Source of the DNA: Polaromonas sp.
Lineage (GTDB): Bacteria; Pseudomonadota; Gammaproteobacteria; Burkholderiales; Burkholderiaceae_C
Length of the DNA: 64,000 nucleotides
Assembly (NCBI GenBank): GCA_013297865.1
Contig: JAAFIP010000008.1
Location: 1 to 64,000, forward strand
Direction of reading: 5' to 3'
How positions within the stretch are numbered: the stretch's first letter is position 1; each line of letters opens with the position of its first letter. The notes under the pieces were generated by a model. That model saw only the letters and a program-made list of their open reading frames with translations. It was not told the DNA's origin and ran no database searches. This document shows positions 19,429 through 28,571 of this stretch, piece by piece. The translations under genes and the position numbers were made by a program.

Positions 19429-19461
19429 AAATATAAATGGAAATTTTTACCATTTATATTT
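19429..19461. promoter_or_regulatory. Palindrome C, long AT-rich inverted repeat upstream of the pilin-like gene
   Basis: AAATATAAATGG-AAATTTTTA-CCATTTATATTT: perfect 12-base arms around a nine-base spacer. The inner AAATGG-N9-CCATTT matches sites A and B. A TATACT box lies just downstream at 19471-19476, so bound protein would overlap the likely -35 region. It has no U-tract placement typical of a terminator. Confidence 0.65.
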
Positions 19462-19600
19462 CATTACATGTATACTAATGATGTATGCATCCGGTCGATG
19501 TGAGTGCGGTGGAGTTGTCGGACAGGTTTAAAGGCTGTGTGCCCAACTGGCGTTGCACCGAAATGTCTTTTAGACAAGATCGCCTGATGGGAGGCTATTC

Positions 19601-20071
19601 GTGAATCAATATCGCTTGTTCGCTCTTCAACGCCCCAGTTCAGGTCGTGAAAAAATCTCGCCTTCCATCCCAACAGACACAGATGGATTTACTTTGCTGG
19701 AAGTTCTGTTGGTGATTGTGATGGTGCTCATACTCGCCGCGATAACGTATCCGTCGTACATGGAAACTGTAAAAAAATCGCGCCGCTCTGATGCGCAATC
19801 AATTTTGCTGGAGGCTTCACAGTTTGCTGAGCGTTTTTTCACTGACAACAAACGTTACGACCAGACCCAAGCGGGCGTTGCAATCGCCTTGCCTGACTCG
19901 CTTCAGCAGTCACCCAAGCAAGGGACTGCCAAATACTACAAGCTAGCCATTACGGCCACGGTCAGTGCTTACACCTTGACGGCGACACCTATTGAGCCCG
20001 GGGATCGGTGCGGAGCACTCAGTTTGAACAGCTTGGGAGTGAAGTCCGCCAGCGATGTGGATTGTTGGTAA
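19601..20071 (+). CDS. Type IV pilin-like protein (prepilin)
   Basis: 156 residues. The prepilin peptidase site is G|FTLLEVLL at about residue 29, followed by the hydrophobic N-terminal helix (VLLVIVMVLILAAITYPSYM). The C-terminus has two Cys (CGALSLNS and the final DCW), as in PilE/minor pilins. The leader before the cleavage site is unusually long, about 29 residues. GTG 19601 is chosen for its GGGAGG at good spacing. No other pilus genes are adjacent, so it may be a stray minor pilin. Confidence 0.85.
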   Translation: MNQYRLFALQRPSSGREKISPSIPTDTDGFTLLEVLLVIVMVLILAAITYPSYMETVKKSRRSDAQSILLEASQFAERFFTDNKRYDQTQAGVAIALPDSLQQSPKQGTAKYYKLAITATVSAYTLTATPIEPGDRCGALSLNSLGVKSASDVDCW

Positions 20072-20174
20072 GGCTGAGGTGGCTGCGTGCTTCAAGCGCT
20101 AGGGCTTGCAGCATCAGCAAATCAAATACCTCCATAGTTTGGCTAAGGCGCGTCGTTGGCTATGGATGCTAGGA

Positions 20175-21323
20175 CTACTTCACCGCCGCCGCCTTGATCA
20201 CTTCGTGCACCAGCTGCAACTTGGCCACGGCGGCGGCCGGCAGCACGAAGGGATAGAAGTCGCGCTCGCCCATGCTGCCTGAGAGCTCGTTGAGCACGGT
20301 GGTGATGGCCAGCCAGTTGTTGACAAAGTCCAGATAGGCCTGTGCGCCGGGGCGCTGGCTATCCCACAGGGCGCCCAGAGTGTAGGGCAGCTTGTCCACC
20401 ACGATGTCGCCGGCTTCAAAGCCAAAGCTGCGTGCGGTGTCCATGCCGTCGCGCATGTGCAGGTAGTGCGCCCAGGTCTCGGCCCAGTCCTCCCACGGGT
20501 GGCTGGAGGCGTAGGCGCTGACGTGGCGCTGCGCCCAGTCAAACGGCGCGCCAATAGCGTAATGTGTCTGCAGGGCCTGCGCATAGTCTTTGCGTTCATC
20601 ACCAAACAGCTGGCGAAATGGCTCGATCCACGGCGTGCCCGCTACCAGCCGGTCCCAGTAATAGTGGGCCACTTCGTGGCGCAGATGGCCCAGCAGGGTG
20701 CGGTAGGGCTCCTGCAGGGCTTCGCGCGTGGCCTCGCGGTGGGCGTCGTCAGCCTCCTGCGCATCAATGGTGATGACGCCCATGGCATGGCCCGTGGTGA
20801 CGGGAAACTGCGGGTCCAGCGTGCGCAAAAAATCAAATGCCAGGCCACGCTCGGCGTCTTGCCAGGGCGTGCGGGTCAAGGTTGTCACTGGCAGGCCCAG
20901 GGCCAGCAGCTGGCTGACCAGACGGCGCTTGGCCACTTCAATGCGCTGCCACAGCACATGGTTTTCGGGCACTGACTGGTCGGGGATGGTGCGGTTGAGG
21001 CTGCAGGAGATGCACAGGCAGTCGTCACCGCCGGGCAAGCTCGCGTCCAGTGGGCGCAGCCAGTTGCAGGCGGCGGCGCTGTGGTAGTTGGCGCAGCGCT
21101 GGTAGCGCCGGGCACCGGTCAGGTCGTTGCCATGGCCTTCGCTTTCGATCGTCCACTGGCCTTCGAATTCGGTGGCATGCAGGGCCACCACCTGGGCGCG
21201 CTCGGGCTCAAAGCCCAGTTGGCGATGGCAGTTGAGGCAGGCGCTGTTGCGCAGAAAAACCGCATTGCCGCACACACAGCGGTAGGCGCGGCGGGTGGGA
21301 CGGCGGGTGAAACTGTCTGGCAT
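20175..21323 (-). CDS. Zinc-ribbon plus zinc metallopeptidase (COG4307-type)
   Basis: 382 residues. An N-terminal zinc ribbon (CVCGNAVFLRNSACLNC, residues 17-33), a second Cys cluster (C..CISCSLN near residue 100), and a metallopeptidase motif LRHEVAHYYWD near residue 233 giving HExxH. It matches the family of cytoplasmic putative zinc-binding metallopeptidases of unknown substrate. No signal peptide. The start codon lies directly beside a family 1 repeat, which forms its 5' region. Confidence 0.85.
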   Translation of the reverse strand: MPDSFTRRPTRRAYRCVCGNAVFLRNSACLNCHRQLGFEPERAQVVALHATEFEGQWTIESEGHGNDLTGARRYQRCANYHSAAACNWLRPLDASLPGGDDCLCISCSLNRTIPDQSVPENHVLWQRIEVAKRRLVSQLLALGLPVTTLTRTPWQDAERGLAFDFLRTLDPQFPVTTGHAMGVITIDAQEADDAHREATREALQEPYRTLLGHLRHEVAHYYWDRLVAGTPWIEPFRQLFGDERKDYAQALQTHYAIGAPFDWAQRHVSAYASSHPWEDWAETWAHYLHMRDGMDTARSFGFEAGDIVVDKLPYTLGALWDSQRPGAQAYLDFVNNWLAITTVLNELSGSMGERDFYPFVLPAAAVAKLQLVHEVIKAAAVK

Positions 21324-21371
21324 GCTATAAAGTATATAGCTGCTCCCGCGATATTCTATTGGGCTGGCAGC
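21324..21371 (-). repeat. Family 1 dispersed repeat, copy 4
   Basis: On the minus strand it reads GGCC-like hairpin, AATAGAATATCGCGGGAGCA, then GCTATATACTTTATAGC palindrome. It sits between the gshA stop and the zinc peptidase start and abuts that ATG, so the palindrome would be in the peptidase leader. Confidence 0.87.
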
Positions 21372-21413
21372 TTATTTTCATATAAAAAGGGGTTGCTGCG
21401 CGGCCCAGCAGGC

Positions 21414-22721
21414 TCAATCGTAGGTTTCGGCCTCGGGGTCATTGGCCTCGAGTTCGTAGCTGGCGGCCAGCATGGCCAGGCGGCCAATCACACCATACAT
21501 GTAAAAACGGTTGGGTTCGCTGGCGCCAGGGGGCATGCCAGGCTGGGGCATGTGGGCGGATTTGTTGAACGCCAGCGGGACAAAGCTGGCACCGGGCGCG
21601 TTGAGGTTTTCGTCCACGCCGCGCTCAGCATGGACGCGGTAGAAGCCGCCCACCACATAGCGGTCCATCATGTAGACCACCGGCTCGGCCACTGCGTCAT
21701 TGACACGCTCATTGGTCAGCACGCCTTCCTGGATGATCACGTCGCTCACCGTCTGGCCGTCCTTGATGACCGACATCTTGTTCTTGGTCTTGCGGTTGAT
21801 CTCGTGCAGGTCTTTCACATCGCGCACCGTCATGATGCCCATGCCATAGGTGCCGTTATCGGCCTTGACTACGACAAAGGGCTTTTCGTTGATGCCGTAC
21901 TCTTTGTATTTGCGCTTGATCTTGGTCAGCAGCGCATCGACATTGGTGGTCAGGCATTCGAAGCCCGTGCCTTCGGCAAAGTTGACTTCACCACATTTGT
22001 CAAACATGGGGTTGATCAGCCACGGGTCTACGCCCAGCAGCTTGCCAAAGCGCTTGCTGACCTCTTCGTAAGCGGTAAAGTGCTGCGACTTGCGCCGTGT
22101 GTACCAGCCCGCATGCAGCGGCGGCAGCAGGTGCTGCTCGTAGATTTCTTCCAGAATGCCAGGCACACCGGCACTCAGATCGTTGTTGAGCAAAATGGTG
22201 CAGGGATCGAAATTTTTCACTCCCAGGCGGCCTTTGCCACCGCCCTGGCTGCGCACCACCGGCTCCAGCAGCACGGTTTCGCCGTTGGGCAGCGTGATGG
22301 TGGTGGGCTCCTTGATCTCGGGGTTGATCGAGCCTATGCGCACATTCAGCCCCGCCATATTGAAGATGCGCGCCAGCTGCGCTACATTGGTCAGGTAGAA
22401 GGTGTTGCGCGTATGGTTCTCGGGGATGATCAGCAGGTTGCGCGCTTCGGGGCAGATTTTTTCAATCGCCGCCATCGCTGCCTGCACGGCCAGCGGCAGC
22501 ATCTCCTGGGTCAGGTTGTTCCAGCCACCGGGATAGAGATTGGTGTCCACAGGCGCCAGCTTGAAGCCCGCGTTGCGCACATCCACCGAGGTGTAAAACG
22601 GCGGCGTGTGCTCCATCCACTCCAGGCGAAACCAGCGTTCGATGGCAGGCATACTGTCCAAAATGCGCTGCTCCAGCTCGTTGATGGGGCCTCGGGAAGC
22701 GGTGATCAGGTGCGGAACCAT
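21414..22721 (-). CDS. gshA: Glutamate-cysteine ligase (proteobacterial GshA variant)
   Basis: First step of glutathione synthesis, joining glutamate and cysteine with ATP. The 435-residue length and sequence features (FRLEWMEHTPPFYTSVDVRN at the N-terminus, VVKADNGTYGMG mid-protein) fit the ATP-grasp-like GshA family found in beta-proteobacteria and Acidithiobacillus, not the E. coli type. Start MVPHLITASRG at 22721 is preferred. Codons upstream run into the pgk promoter region. gshB is not in the window. It is divergent from pgk. Confidence 0.92.
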   Translation of the reverse strand: MVPHLITASRGPINELEQRILDSMPAIERWFRLEWMEHTPPFYTSVDVRNAGFKLAPVDTNLYPGGWNNLTQEMLPLAVQAAMAAIEKICPEARNLLIIPENHTRNTFYLTNVAQLARIFNMAGLNVRIGSINPEIKEPTTITLPNGETVLLEPVVRSQGGGKGRLGVKNFDPCTILLNNDLSAGVPGILEEIYEQHLLPPLHAGWYTRRKSQHFTAYEEVSKRFGKLLGVDPWLINPMFDKCGEVNFAEGTGFECLTTNVDALLTKIKRKYKEYGINEKPFVVVKADNGTYGMGIMTVRDVKDLHEINRKTKNKMSVIKDGQTVSDVIIQEGVLTNERVNDAVAEPVVYMMDRYVVGGFYRVHAERGVDENLNAPGASFVPLAFNKSAHMPQPGMPPGASEPNRFYMYGVIGRLAMLAASYELEANDPEAETYD

Positions 22722-22872
22722 ACGGGAGTCTTTGTAGATAGTTGAGGGGACATTGTAGGTAGCTGGGGCTGATCCTGCTGGTTGCAAGGCAGGTTTGGCC
22801 CGCACCGTGCGCAATCAGCCCTTGCAAAGCCCTAAAATCCATGCAGTTATTGTCCTTCAACCGAAATTTCCC

Positions 22873-24066
22873 ATGCAATTCACCCGCTTTTCAGACCTTT
22901 GCGCCCAGGGCGCTGTACGCAACCAGCGCGTTTTCATCCGCGCCGACATGAACGTGCCCCAGGACGATACGGGCCGCATCACCGAAGACACCCGCATTCG
23001 CGCCAGCGTGGCCTGCATCCAGATGGCACTGGACGCAGGCGCTGCAGTAATGGTCACCAGCCATCTGGGCCGCCCCACCGAGGGCGAGATGAAGCCCGAA
23101 GACTCACTGGCCCCCGTGGCCGCACGCCTGGCCGAGCTGCTGGGCTGCCCGGTGCCGCTGGTGGCCAACTGGGTGGATGGGGTGCAGGTCAGCAGCGGCC
23201 AGGTGGTGATGCTGGAGAACTGCCGTGTTAACAAAGGCGAAAAAAAGAACGCCCCTGAGCTGGCTCAAAAAATGGCCAAGCTCTGCGATATCTTCGTGCA
23301 TGATGCCTTTGGTACGGCCCATCGCGCCGAAGCCAGCACCTACGGCATCGCGCAATACGCCCCCATAGCCTGCGCCGGGCCCCTGCTGGCCGCAGAGATG
23401 GACGCCATCAGCAAAGCCCTGGCCAGCCCTCAACGCCCACTGATCGCCATCGTGGCGGGCAGCAAGGTCAGCACCAAGCTCACCATCCTGCGCGCCCTGG
23501 CCGGCAAAGTAGACGGTCTGATTGTGGGCGGCGGCATTGCCAACACCTTCATGTTTGCTGCGGGGCTGCGCATTGGCAAATCCCTGGCCGAGCCCGACCT
23601 GATCGGCGAGGCCATGGCGGTGATCCAGGCGATGAAAGCACGCGGCGCAGAAGTGCCTATTCCTGTGGATGTGGTGGTAGCCAAGACTTTCGCGCCTGAT
23701 GCCCCCGCCACTGTCAAAGCCGCCACCGAAGTGGCCGACGATGACCTGATTCTCGACATTGGTCCCCAAACTGCCGCCAAGCTGGCCGAGCAGCTCAAAA
23801 GCGCAGGCACCATCGTGTGGAATGGTCCAGTAGGGGTGTTTGAGTTCGACGCTTTCGCCCACGGCACCGAAACCATCGCCCGCGCCATCGCCGCATCACC
23901 CGCCTTCTCCATCGCGGGCGGTGGCGACACCCTGGCCGCTATTGCCAAGTACGGTATCGAGAAAGATGTGGGCTATATCTCCACAGGTGGTGGCGCATTT
24001 TTGGAGGTGCTAGAGGGCAAGACGCTCCCAGCGTTTGAGATATTGCAAACGCGTTTTAAAGGCTGA
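22873..24066 (+). CDS. pgk: Phosphoglycerate kinase
   Basis: Glycolytic enzyme transferring phosphate between 1,3-bisphosphoglycerate and ADP. 397 residues, standard length. It shows the family signatures FIRADMNVP (N-terminal), TSHLGRP, the middle KVSTK and the C-terminal nucleotide loop [11 protein letters not shown]. Start ATG 22873 is chosen by homology. Other glycolytic genes of the window (fba, pyk) are about 14 kb away. Confidence 0.97.
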   Translation: MQFTRFSDLCAQGAVRNQRVFIRADMNVPQDDTGRITEDTRIRASVACIQMALDAGAAVMVTSHLGRPTEGEMKPEDSLAPVAARLAELLGCPVPLVANWVDGVQVSSGQVVMLENCRVNKGEKKNAPELAQKMAKLCDIFVHDAFGTAHRAEASTYGIAQYAPIACAGPLLAAEMDAISKALASPQRPLIAIVAGSKVSTKLTILRALAGKVDGLIVGGGIANTFMFAAGLRIGKSLAEPDLIGEAMAVIQAMKARGAEVPIPVDVVVAKTFAPDAPATVKAATEVADDDLILDIGPQTAAKLAEQLKSAGTIVWNGPVGVFEFDAFAHGTETIARAIAASPAFSIAGGGDTLAAIAKYGIEKDVGYISTGGGAFLEVLEGKTLPAFEILQTRFKG

Positions 24067-24080
24067 TATTTATAAGAAAA

Positions 24081-24130
24081 GGCTCTCCAAGCCAATAAAA
24101 TATCGCGGGAGCAGCTATTTATTTAATAGC
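24081..24130 (+). repeat. Family 1 dispersed repeat, copy 5
   Basis: GGCTCTCCAAGCCAATAAAA, then TATCGCGGGAGCAGC and GCTATTTATTTAATAGC palindrome. It lies between convergent pgk and the Nudix gene. The palindrome supplies the last codons and stop of the Nudix gene (MLLNK then TAA-type stop at 24115-24117). Confidence 0.9.
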
Positions 24131-24636
24131 ATGACCGAATCATCGGTGTACACCAGCTCCAGTGGATAGCGCTGCCCGCGCAGGTAGTCCTGCATGCACT
24201 GCAGCACCAGCGGGCTGCGGTGGCGGGCGCTGCTGGCGCGCACTTCGTCGGGGGTCATCCACAGGGTACGCACGATGCCTTCGTCGAGTGCCCGCCCCGC
24301 AATCTGCGGGCCTGCGGTGCCGCAGAAAGCAAAACGCAGATAGGTGATGTCCTGCGCAGGCACTATGCCCTGCGCTGTGCTGCGCGCGGGGCGCTGAAAG
24401 CGTGAGAGATAGATGCCCACCAATGCAGTGGGCGTGAAGTGGCGCGCAGTTTCTTCCAGCGTCTCGCGGATGCAGCCAGCCTGCGGGCTCTCGCCAGGGT
24501 CGATATGGCCGGCAGGGTTGTTCAGGCGCAGGCCCTCAGGGGTGTGCTCCTCCACCAGCAGAAACCGGCCATCCTGCTCGATGATGGCGGCCACCGTGGT
24601 GCTGGGCCGGAAACGCTCGGAGGTAGAAGAAGTCAT
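24115..24636 (-). CDS. Nudix hydrolase
   Basis: 173 residues with a clear Nudix box GHIDPGESPQAGCIRETLEET near residues 43-63 (G-x5-E-x7-REx2EE). It hydrolyses a nucleoside diphosphate linked to another moiety. It resembles NudJ-type phosphatases acting on thiamine diphosphate or (d)NTPs. Start MTSSTSERF at 24636 is chosen over a longer reading. Its 3' end is inside a family 1 repeat, so its final residues derive from the repeat. Confidence 0.9.
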   Translation of the reverse strand: MTSSTSERFRPSTTVAAIIEQDGRFLLVEEHTPEGLRLNNPAGHIDPGESPQAGCIRETLEETARHFTPTALVGIYLSRFQRPARSTAQGIVPAQDITYLRFAFCGTAGPQIAGRALDEGIVRTLWMTPDEVRASSARHRSPLVLQCMQDYLRGQRYPLELVYTDDSVMLLNK

Positions 24637-24773
24637 GTCAAACTTTATGCAAATGAATAGAGAGCATATTCCAATCGCGTCTAAGTTCGCGTTAATCGGC
24701 TTGTGCAATCTGCAAAAACTCGTGTAAGCTGTCAGTCAAGAATTTAAAACCATTTTTGTTTGAGGAGACCAGC

Positions 24774-25922
24774 ATGCGTATTGGCGTTCCGGCCGAAATC
24801 CTTGCAGGCGAGACCCGGGTAGCCGTCACCCCCGAGACGGCCAAAAAACTCAGTACCCAAGGCCATACCCTCGTTGTCCAGAGCGGTGCAGGCGTGGCTG
24901 CCAGCGTGACCGACGCTGCGTATGAAGCCGCAGGTGCGCAAATCGGCGATGCTGCCGCAGCCTATGCCTGCGACGTGGTGCTCAAAGTGCGCGCGCCGAT
25001 GCAAAAAGAACTTGCCATGGTCAAACCAGGCACCACCCTGGTGGGCATGCTCAACCCCTTTGACGCCGAAGGCCTGCAGCAACTGGCCGCCGCAGGGGTA
25101 ACAGGCTTTGCACTGGAGGCTGCGCCACGCACTACGCGTGCGCAGAGCATGGACGTGCTGTCCTCGCAGGCCAACATCGCAGGCTACAAGGCGGTGATGA
25201 TGGCGGCTGATAAATACCAGCGCTTTTTCCCGATGCTGATGACCGCAGCAGGTACCGTGAAGGCCGCGCGGGTGGTGATTCTGGGCGTGGGTGTGGCGGG
25301 CCTGCAGGCCATTGCCACGGCCAAGCGGCTGGGCGCGGTGATTGAAGCGTCTGATGTTCGCCCCAGCGTGAAAGAGCAAATCGAATCCCTGGGCGGCAAA
25401 TTCATCGACGTGCCCTACGAAACTGACGAAGAAAAAGAAGCCGCCGTCGGCGTGGGCGGCTATGCCAAGCCCATGCCAGCCAGCTGGCTGGCGCGACAGG
25501 CCGTGGAAGTGGCCAAGCGTGTAGCACTGGCCGATGTAGTGATCTCCACCGCGCTCATCCCCGGTCGCGCCGCGCCTACGCTGATCACCGAAGACATGGT
25601 CAAGTCCATGAAGCCTGGCTCGGTGATCGTAGATATCGCCGCAGGCAAGGGCGCTGGCGGCGTGGGCGGCAACTGCCCTCTGTCCGAAGCCGACAAAACC
25701 GTGGTCAAACACGGCGTCACGATCATTGGCGAGACCAATCTGCCCGCACTGGTAGGCGCAGACGCCTCCGCTCTGTACGCACGCAACGTGCTGGATTTCC
25801 TGAAACTGATCTTGCAGCCAGCAGCCAAGGGCGAGCCGCCAGCGGGTCTGAAAATCGATATGGATGACGATATCGTGGCGGCGTGTTTGATGACCCAGGG
25901 TGGAGAGGTGAAGAGAAAATGA
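24774..25922 (+). CDS. pntA: NAD(P) transhydrogenase subunit alpha part 1
   Basis: 382 residues, the NAD(H)-binding domain I of proton-translocating transhydrogenase. It contains GVPAEILAGETRVAVTP at the N-terminus, the nucleotide-binding VVILGVGVAGLQAIATAKR near residue 168, and the mobile-loop region. In this two-part alpha arrangement the membrane part is a separate gene (pntAB, 26631). ATG 24774 follows TGAGGAG. It overlaps the next gene's start by four bases. Confidence 0.96.
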   Translation: MRIGVPAEILAGETRVAVTPETAKKLSTQGHTLVVQSGAGVAASVTDAAYEAAGAQIGDAAAAYACDVVLKVRAPMQKELAMVKPGTTLVGMLNPFDAEGLQQLAAAGVTGFALEAAPRTTRAQSMDVLSSQANIAGYKAVMMAADKYQRFFPMLMTAAGTVKAARVVILGVGVAGLQAIATAKRLGAVIEASDVRPSVKEQIESLGGKFIDVPYETDEEKEAAVGVGGYAKPMPASWLARQAVEVAKRVALADVVISTALIPGRAAPTLITEDMVKSMKPGSVIVDIAAGKGAGGVGGNCPLSEADKTVVKHGVTIIGETNLPALVGADASALYARNVLDFLKLILQPAAKGEPPAGLKIDMDDDIVAACLMTQGGEVKRK

Positions 25923-26626
25923 AGAACCTGTCTAAATTCATGTGGGCAGCTACTCTATTGAGCATGCATGCCTACGCTGGTGCGACGGAAGTAGCTGTGG
26001 GCAGAGCCAAGGTCGTACTGCCTGTGGGGCAGTGGGAGCAATTGGTGGACGAGAGCTCGGGTCAGCAATATAGCGGTGATGTTTCTGGGTCTATTAAAAG
26101 CACCAAAAAAATCATGGTGTTGCTGGGTAATAAGTCCGAAGTGCTGGCCGTATTCAGTTTTAACGCGAGCAGCAGCAGTATCGGCACAGCGCGAATGAAC
26201 TGGACCAGCGGTTGCAAGCAAAACGCCACGCAAAGTTATCACTTTGACGCTACCCGAGGCAGCTTGGACCAACTGGATTGCGTAAAAGCTTGGTCTGAAC
26301 TGGGTACGTCTAGGATGATCAAAACTCTGGATCCCAAAATAGAGGATATGCTGAAATCCAAGAACTATGTTTTGCCAGAAAAAATGCACATAGTTCTGCA
26401 TAACGTCGGCATTAACAATGGGGCGTTTATCGCTACCATCGGTATGATCAATCCCAAGTTTTCCAATGCAAAAGGTAATGCGGAGATATCTGGAACCGTA
26501 TTAAAAAATGAAGCCTTGGCTTTTTGGGCTATGGAACTGGCTTCTGCCGCCACAAGCAGTGTTCGCTCTTTCAGCGGTGAATACAAAGTGCCCGCATTAA
26601 CTTTTGCGACCTCAAAAAGCGAGTAA
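25919..26626 (+). CDS. Secreted hypothetical protein inserted in the pnt operon
   Basis: 235 residues, not recognised. A signal peptide (MKNLSKFMWAATLLSMHAYA) is followed by a mature domain with two Cys (SGCKQN, QLDCVKA) that could pair. It has lower GC and more AAA/AAT codons than its neighbours, suggesting later acquisition. The start overlaps the pntA stop by four bases (ATGA), and pntAB starts four bases after its stop, so it is expressed with the transhydrogenase. Confidence 0.8.
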   Translation: MKNLSKFMWAATLLSMHAYAGATEVAVGRAKVVLPVGQWEQLVDESSGQQYSGDVSGSIKSTKKIMVLLGNKSEVLAVFSFNASSSSIGTARMNWTSGCKQNATQSYHFDATRGSLDQLDCVKAWSELGTSRMIKTLDPKIEDMLKSKNYVLPEKMHIVLHNVGINNGAFIATIGMINPKFSNAKGNAEISGTVLKNEALAFWAMELASAATSSVRSFSGEYKVPALTFATSKSE

Positions 26627-26630
26627 TTCC

Positions 26631-26957
26631 ATGGACATCGTATCCCCCACCATCCTCAACCTCATCATCTTCGTGCTGGCAATCTATGTGGGCTACCACG
26701 TGGTGTGGACGGTTACCCCGGCTTTGCATACGCCGCTGATGGCAGTGACCAACGCGATCTCGGCGATTGTGATCGTCGGCGCAATGCTGGCTGCTGCTTT
26801 GACCGAAACGGGCCTGGGCAAAACCATGGGTGTGCTGGCCGTGGCGCTGGCGGCGGTGAATATTTTTGGTGGCTTCCTGGTGACGCGGCGCATGCTGGAG
26901 ATGTTCAAGAAAAAAGAAAAGAAAGCACCCGTGCAGACTGAAGGAGCCGCCAAATGA
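26631..26957 (+). CDS. pntAB: NAD(P) transhydrogenase subunit alpha part 2 (membrane)
   Basis: 108 residues with about three membrane helices (LNLIIFVLAIYVGYHVVW, LMAVTNAISAIVIVGAMLAA, MGVLAVALAAVNIFGGFLV). This is domain II of transhydrogenase, forming part of the proton channel with PntB. It ends with a charged Lys-rich tail. Its stop overlaps the pntB start (ATGA). Confidence 0.94.
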   Translation: MDIVSPTILNLIIFVLAIYVGYHVVWTVTPALHTPLMAVTNAISAIVIVGAMLAAALTETGLGKTMGVLAVALAAVNIFGGFLVTRRMLEMFKKKEKKAPVQTEGAAK

Positions 26958-28378
26958 GCATGAGCCTGGCTACTCTGTTGTATTTGATCGCTTCGGTGTG
27001 TTTTATCCAGGCGCTCAAGGGCCTGTCGCACCCCACCACGTCGATTCGCGGCAACCTGTTTGGTATGGTGGGCATGGCGATTGCCATGCTGACCACCATG
27101 GCGCTGATTGTGCAGATCTCTGGCGGCAAGGCTGCAGGCATGGCCTATGTGCTGCTGGGCCTGGTGGTGGGCGGTGCCTACGGCGCCTACCGCGCCAAGA
27201 CGGTGGACATGACCAAGATGCCCGAGCTGGTGGCGTTTTTCCACAGCATGATCGGTCTGGCAGCCGTGTTCATCGCCATTGCGGCAGTGACCGAGCCCTA
27301 TGCCTTTGGCATCGTGGCTAAAGGCGCAGCAATTCCTACGGGCAACCGGCTGGAGCTGTTCCTGGGCGCAGCGATTGGTGCCATCACGTTCAGCGGCTCG
27401 GTGATTGCCTTTGGCAAACTCAGCGGCACCTATAAATTTCGCCTGTTCCAGGGCGCGCCGGTGCAGTTTGCGGGGCAGCACAAGCTCAACCTGATTTTGG
27501 GCTTGGCCACCATTGGCCTGGGTCTCGTGTACACCTTCACCGAAAGCTGGCCTGCTTTTTACGCCATGCTGGCGCTGGCCTTTGTGATGGGCGTGCTGAT
27601 CATCATCCCGATTGGTGGCGCTGACATGCCGGTGGTGGTGTCCATGCTCAACAGCTACTCGGGCTGGGCAGCTGCAGGCATTGGCTTCAGTCTGAACAAC
27701 AGCATGCTGATCATTGCGGGTTCCCTCGTAGGCAGCTCGGGCGCGATCCTGTCCTACATCATGTGCAAGGCCATGAACCGCAGCTTCTTCAACGTGATTT
27801 TGGGCGGCTTTGGTGGCGAGGCGGTCACAGCGGCTGCCGGTGGCGCGGTGCAGCGCAACGTGAAAAGCGGCAGCGCCGACGACGCGGCTTTTGTGCTGAG
27901 CAATGCAGAGACGGTGGTGATCGTACCCGGCTACGGCCTGGCCGTGGCGCGCGCGCAGCATGCAGTCAAGGAGCTGGCCGCCAAGCTCACCGCCAAGGGC
28001 ATCAACGTCAAATACGCCATCCACCCGGTAGCGGGCCGCATGCCCGGCCACATGAACGTGCTGCTGGCTGAGGCCGAGGTGCCTTATGACCAGGTGCATG
28101 AGATGGAAGACATCAACGGCGAGTTTGGCCAGGCTGATGTGGCGATTATTTTGGGTGCCAACGACGTGGTCAACCCTGCCGCCCTCATCAAAGGCAGCGC
28201 GATTTACGGCATGCCGATTCTGGAAGCCTACAAAGCCAAAACCATCATCGTCAACAAGCGCTCAATGGCGGCAGGCTATGCAGGTCTGGACAACGAATTG
28301 TTCTATATGGACAAAACCATGATGGTGTTTGGCGACGCCAAGAAAGTGGTCGAAGACATGGTGAAAGCGGTCGAATAA
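26954..28378 (+). CDS. pntB: NAD(P) transhydrogenase subunit beta
   Basis: 474 residues. About eight or nine N-terminal membrane helices are followed by the cytoplasmic NADP(H)-binding domain III, with GYGLAVARAQHAVKEL near residue 325 and the HPVAGRMPGHMNVLLAEA loop, all family hallmarks. The complete enzyme couples proton entry to NADPH formation. Two ATGs (26954 and 26960) could serve. The first overlaps pntAB. Confidence 0.96.
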   Translation: MSMSLATLLYLIASVCFIQALKGLSHPTTSIRGNLFGMVGMAIAMLTTMALIVQISGGKAAGMAYVLLGLVVGGAYGAYRAKTVDMTKMPELVAFFHSMIGLAAVFIAIAAVTEPYAFGIVAKGAAIPTGNRLELFLGAAIGAITFSGSVIAFGKLSGTYKFRLFQGAPVQFAGQHKLNLILGLATIGLGLVYTFTESWPAFYAMLALAFVMGVLIIIPIGGADMPVVVSMLNSYSGWAAAGIGFSLNNSMLIIAGSLVGSSGAILSYIMCKAMNRSFFNVILGGFGGEAVTAAAGGAVQRNVKSGSADDAAFVLSNAETVVIVPGYGLAVARAQHAVKELAAKLTAKGINVKYAIHPVAGRMPGHMNVLLAEAEVPYDQVHEMEDINGEFGQADVAIILGANDVVNPAALIKGSAIYGMPILEAYKAKTIIVNKRSMAAGYAGLDNELFYMDKTMMVFGDAKKVVEDMVKAVE

Positions 28379-28410
28379 AACCGCTCGGCACGCACCGCTG
28401 GGGTGCGCAG

Positions 28411-28439
28411 TCCGTCAGGCATTTCTGACGGGCTTTTTT
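28411..28439 (+). terminator. Rho-independent terminator after pntB
   Basis: Stem TCCGTCAG/CTGACGGG around GCATTT, followed by C and six Ts. It lies 33 bases after the pntB stop and 130 bases before fadD, so it ends the pnt operon. Confidence 0.87.
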
Positions 28440-28571
28440 ACGCGGCCATCAAGGCATCTTTAACGCGTCATTGCTGCATGGCACTAGGGAAAACCTAATT
28501 GGCCTACACGCAGCTTACAGCGACAATGCAGGGCTATCGTTTTTTTATCAGATAAGTTGTTGGAGATCCCC

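Noticed and set aside
21081-22745. A 554-codon plus-strand open frame
   Set aside because: Antisense to gshA and the zinc peptidase gene; composition rich in His and Gln typical of a shadow frame.
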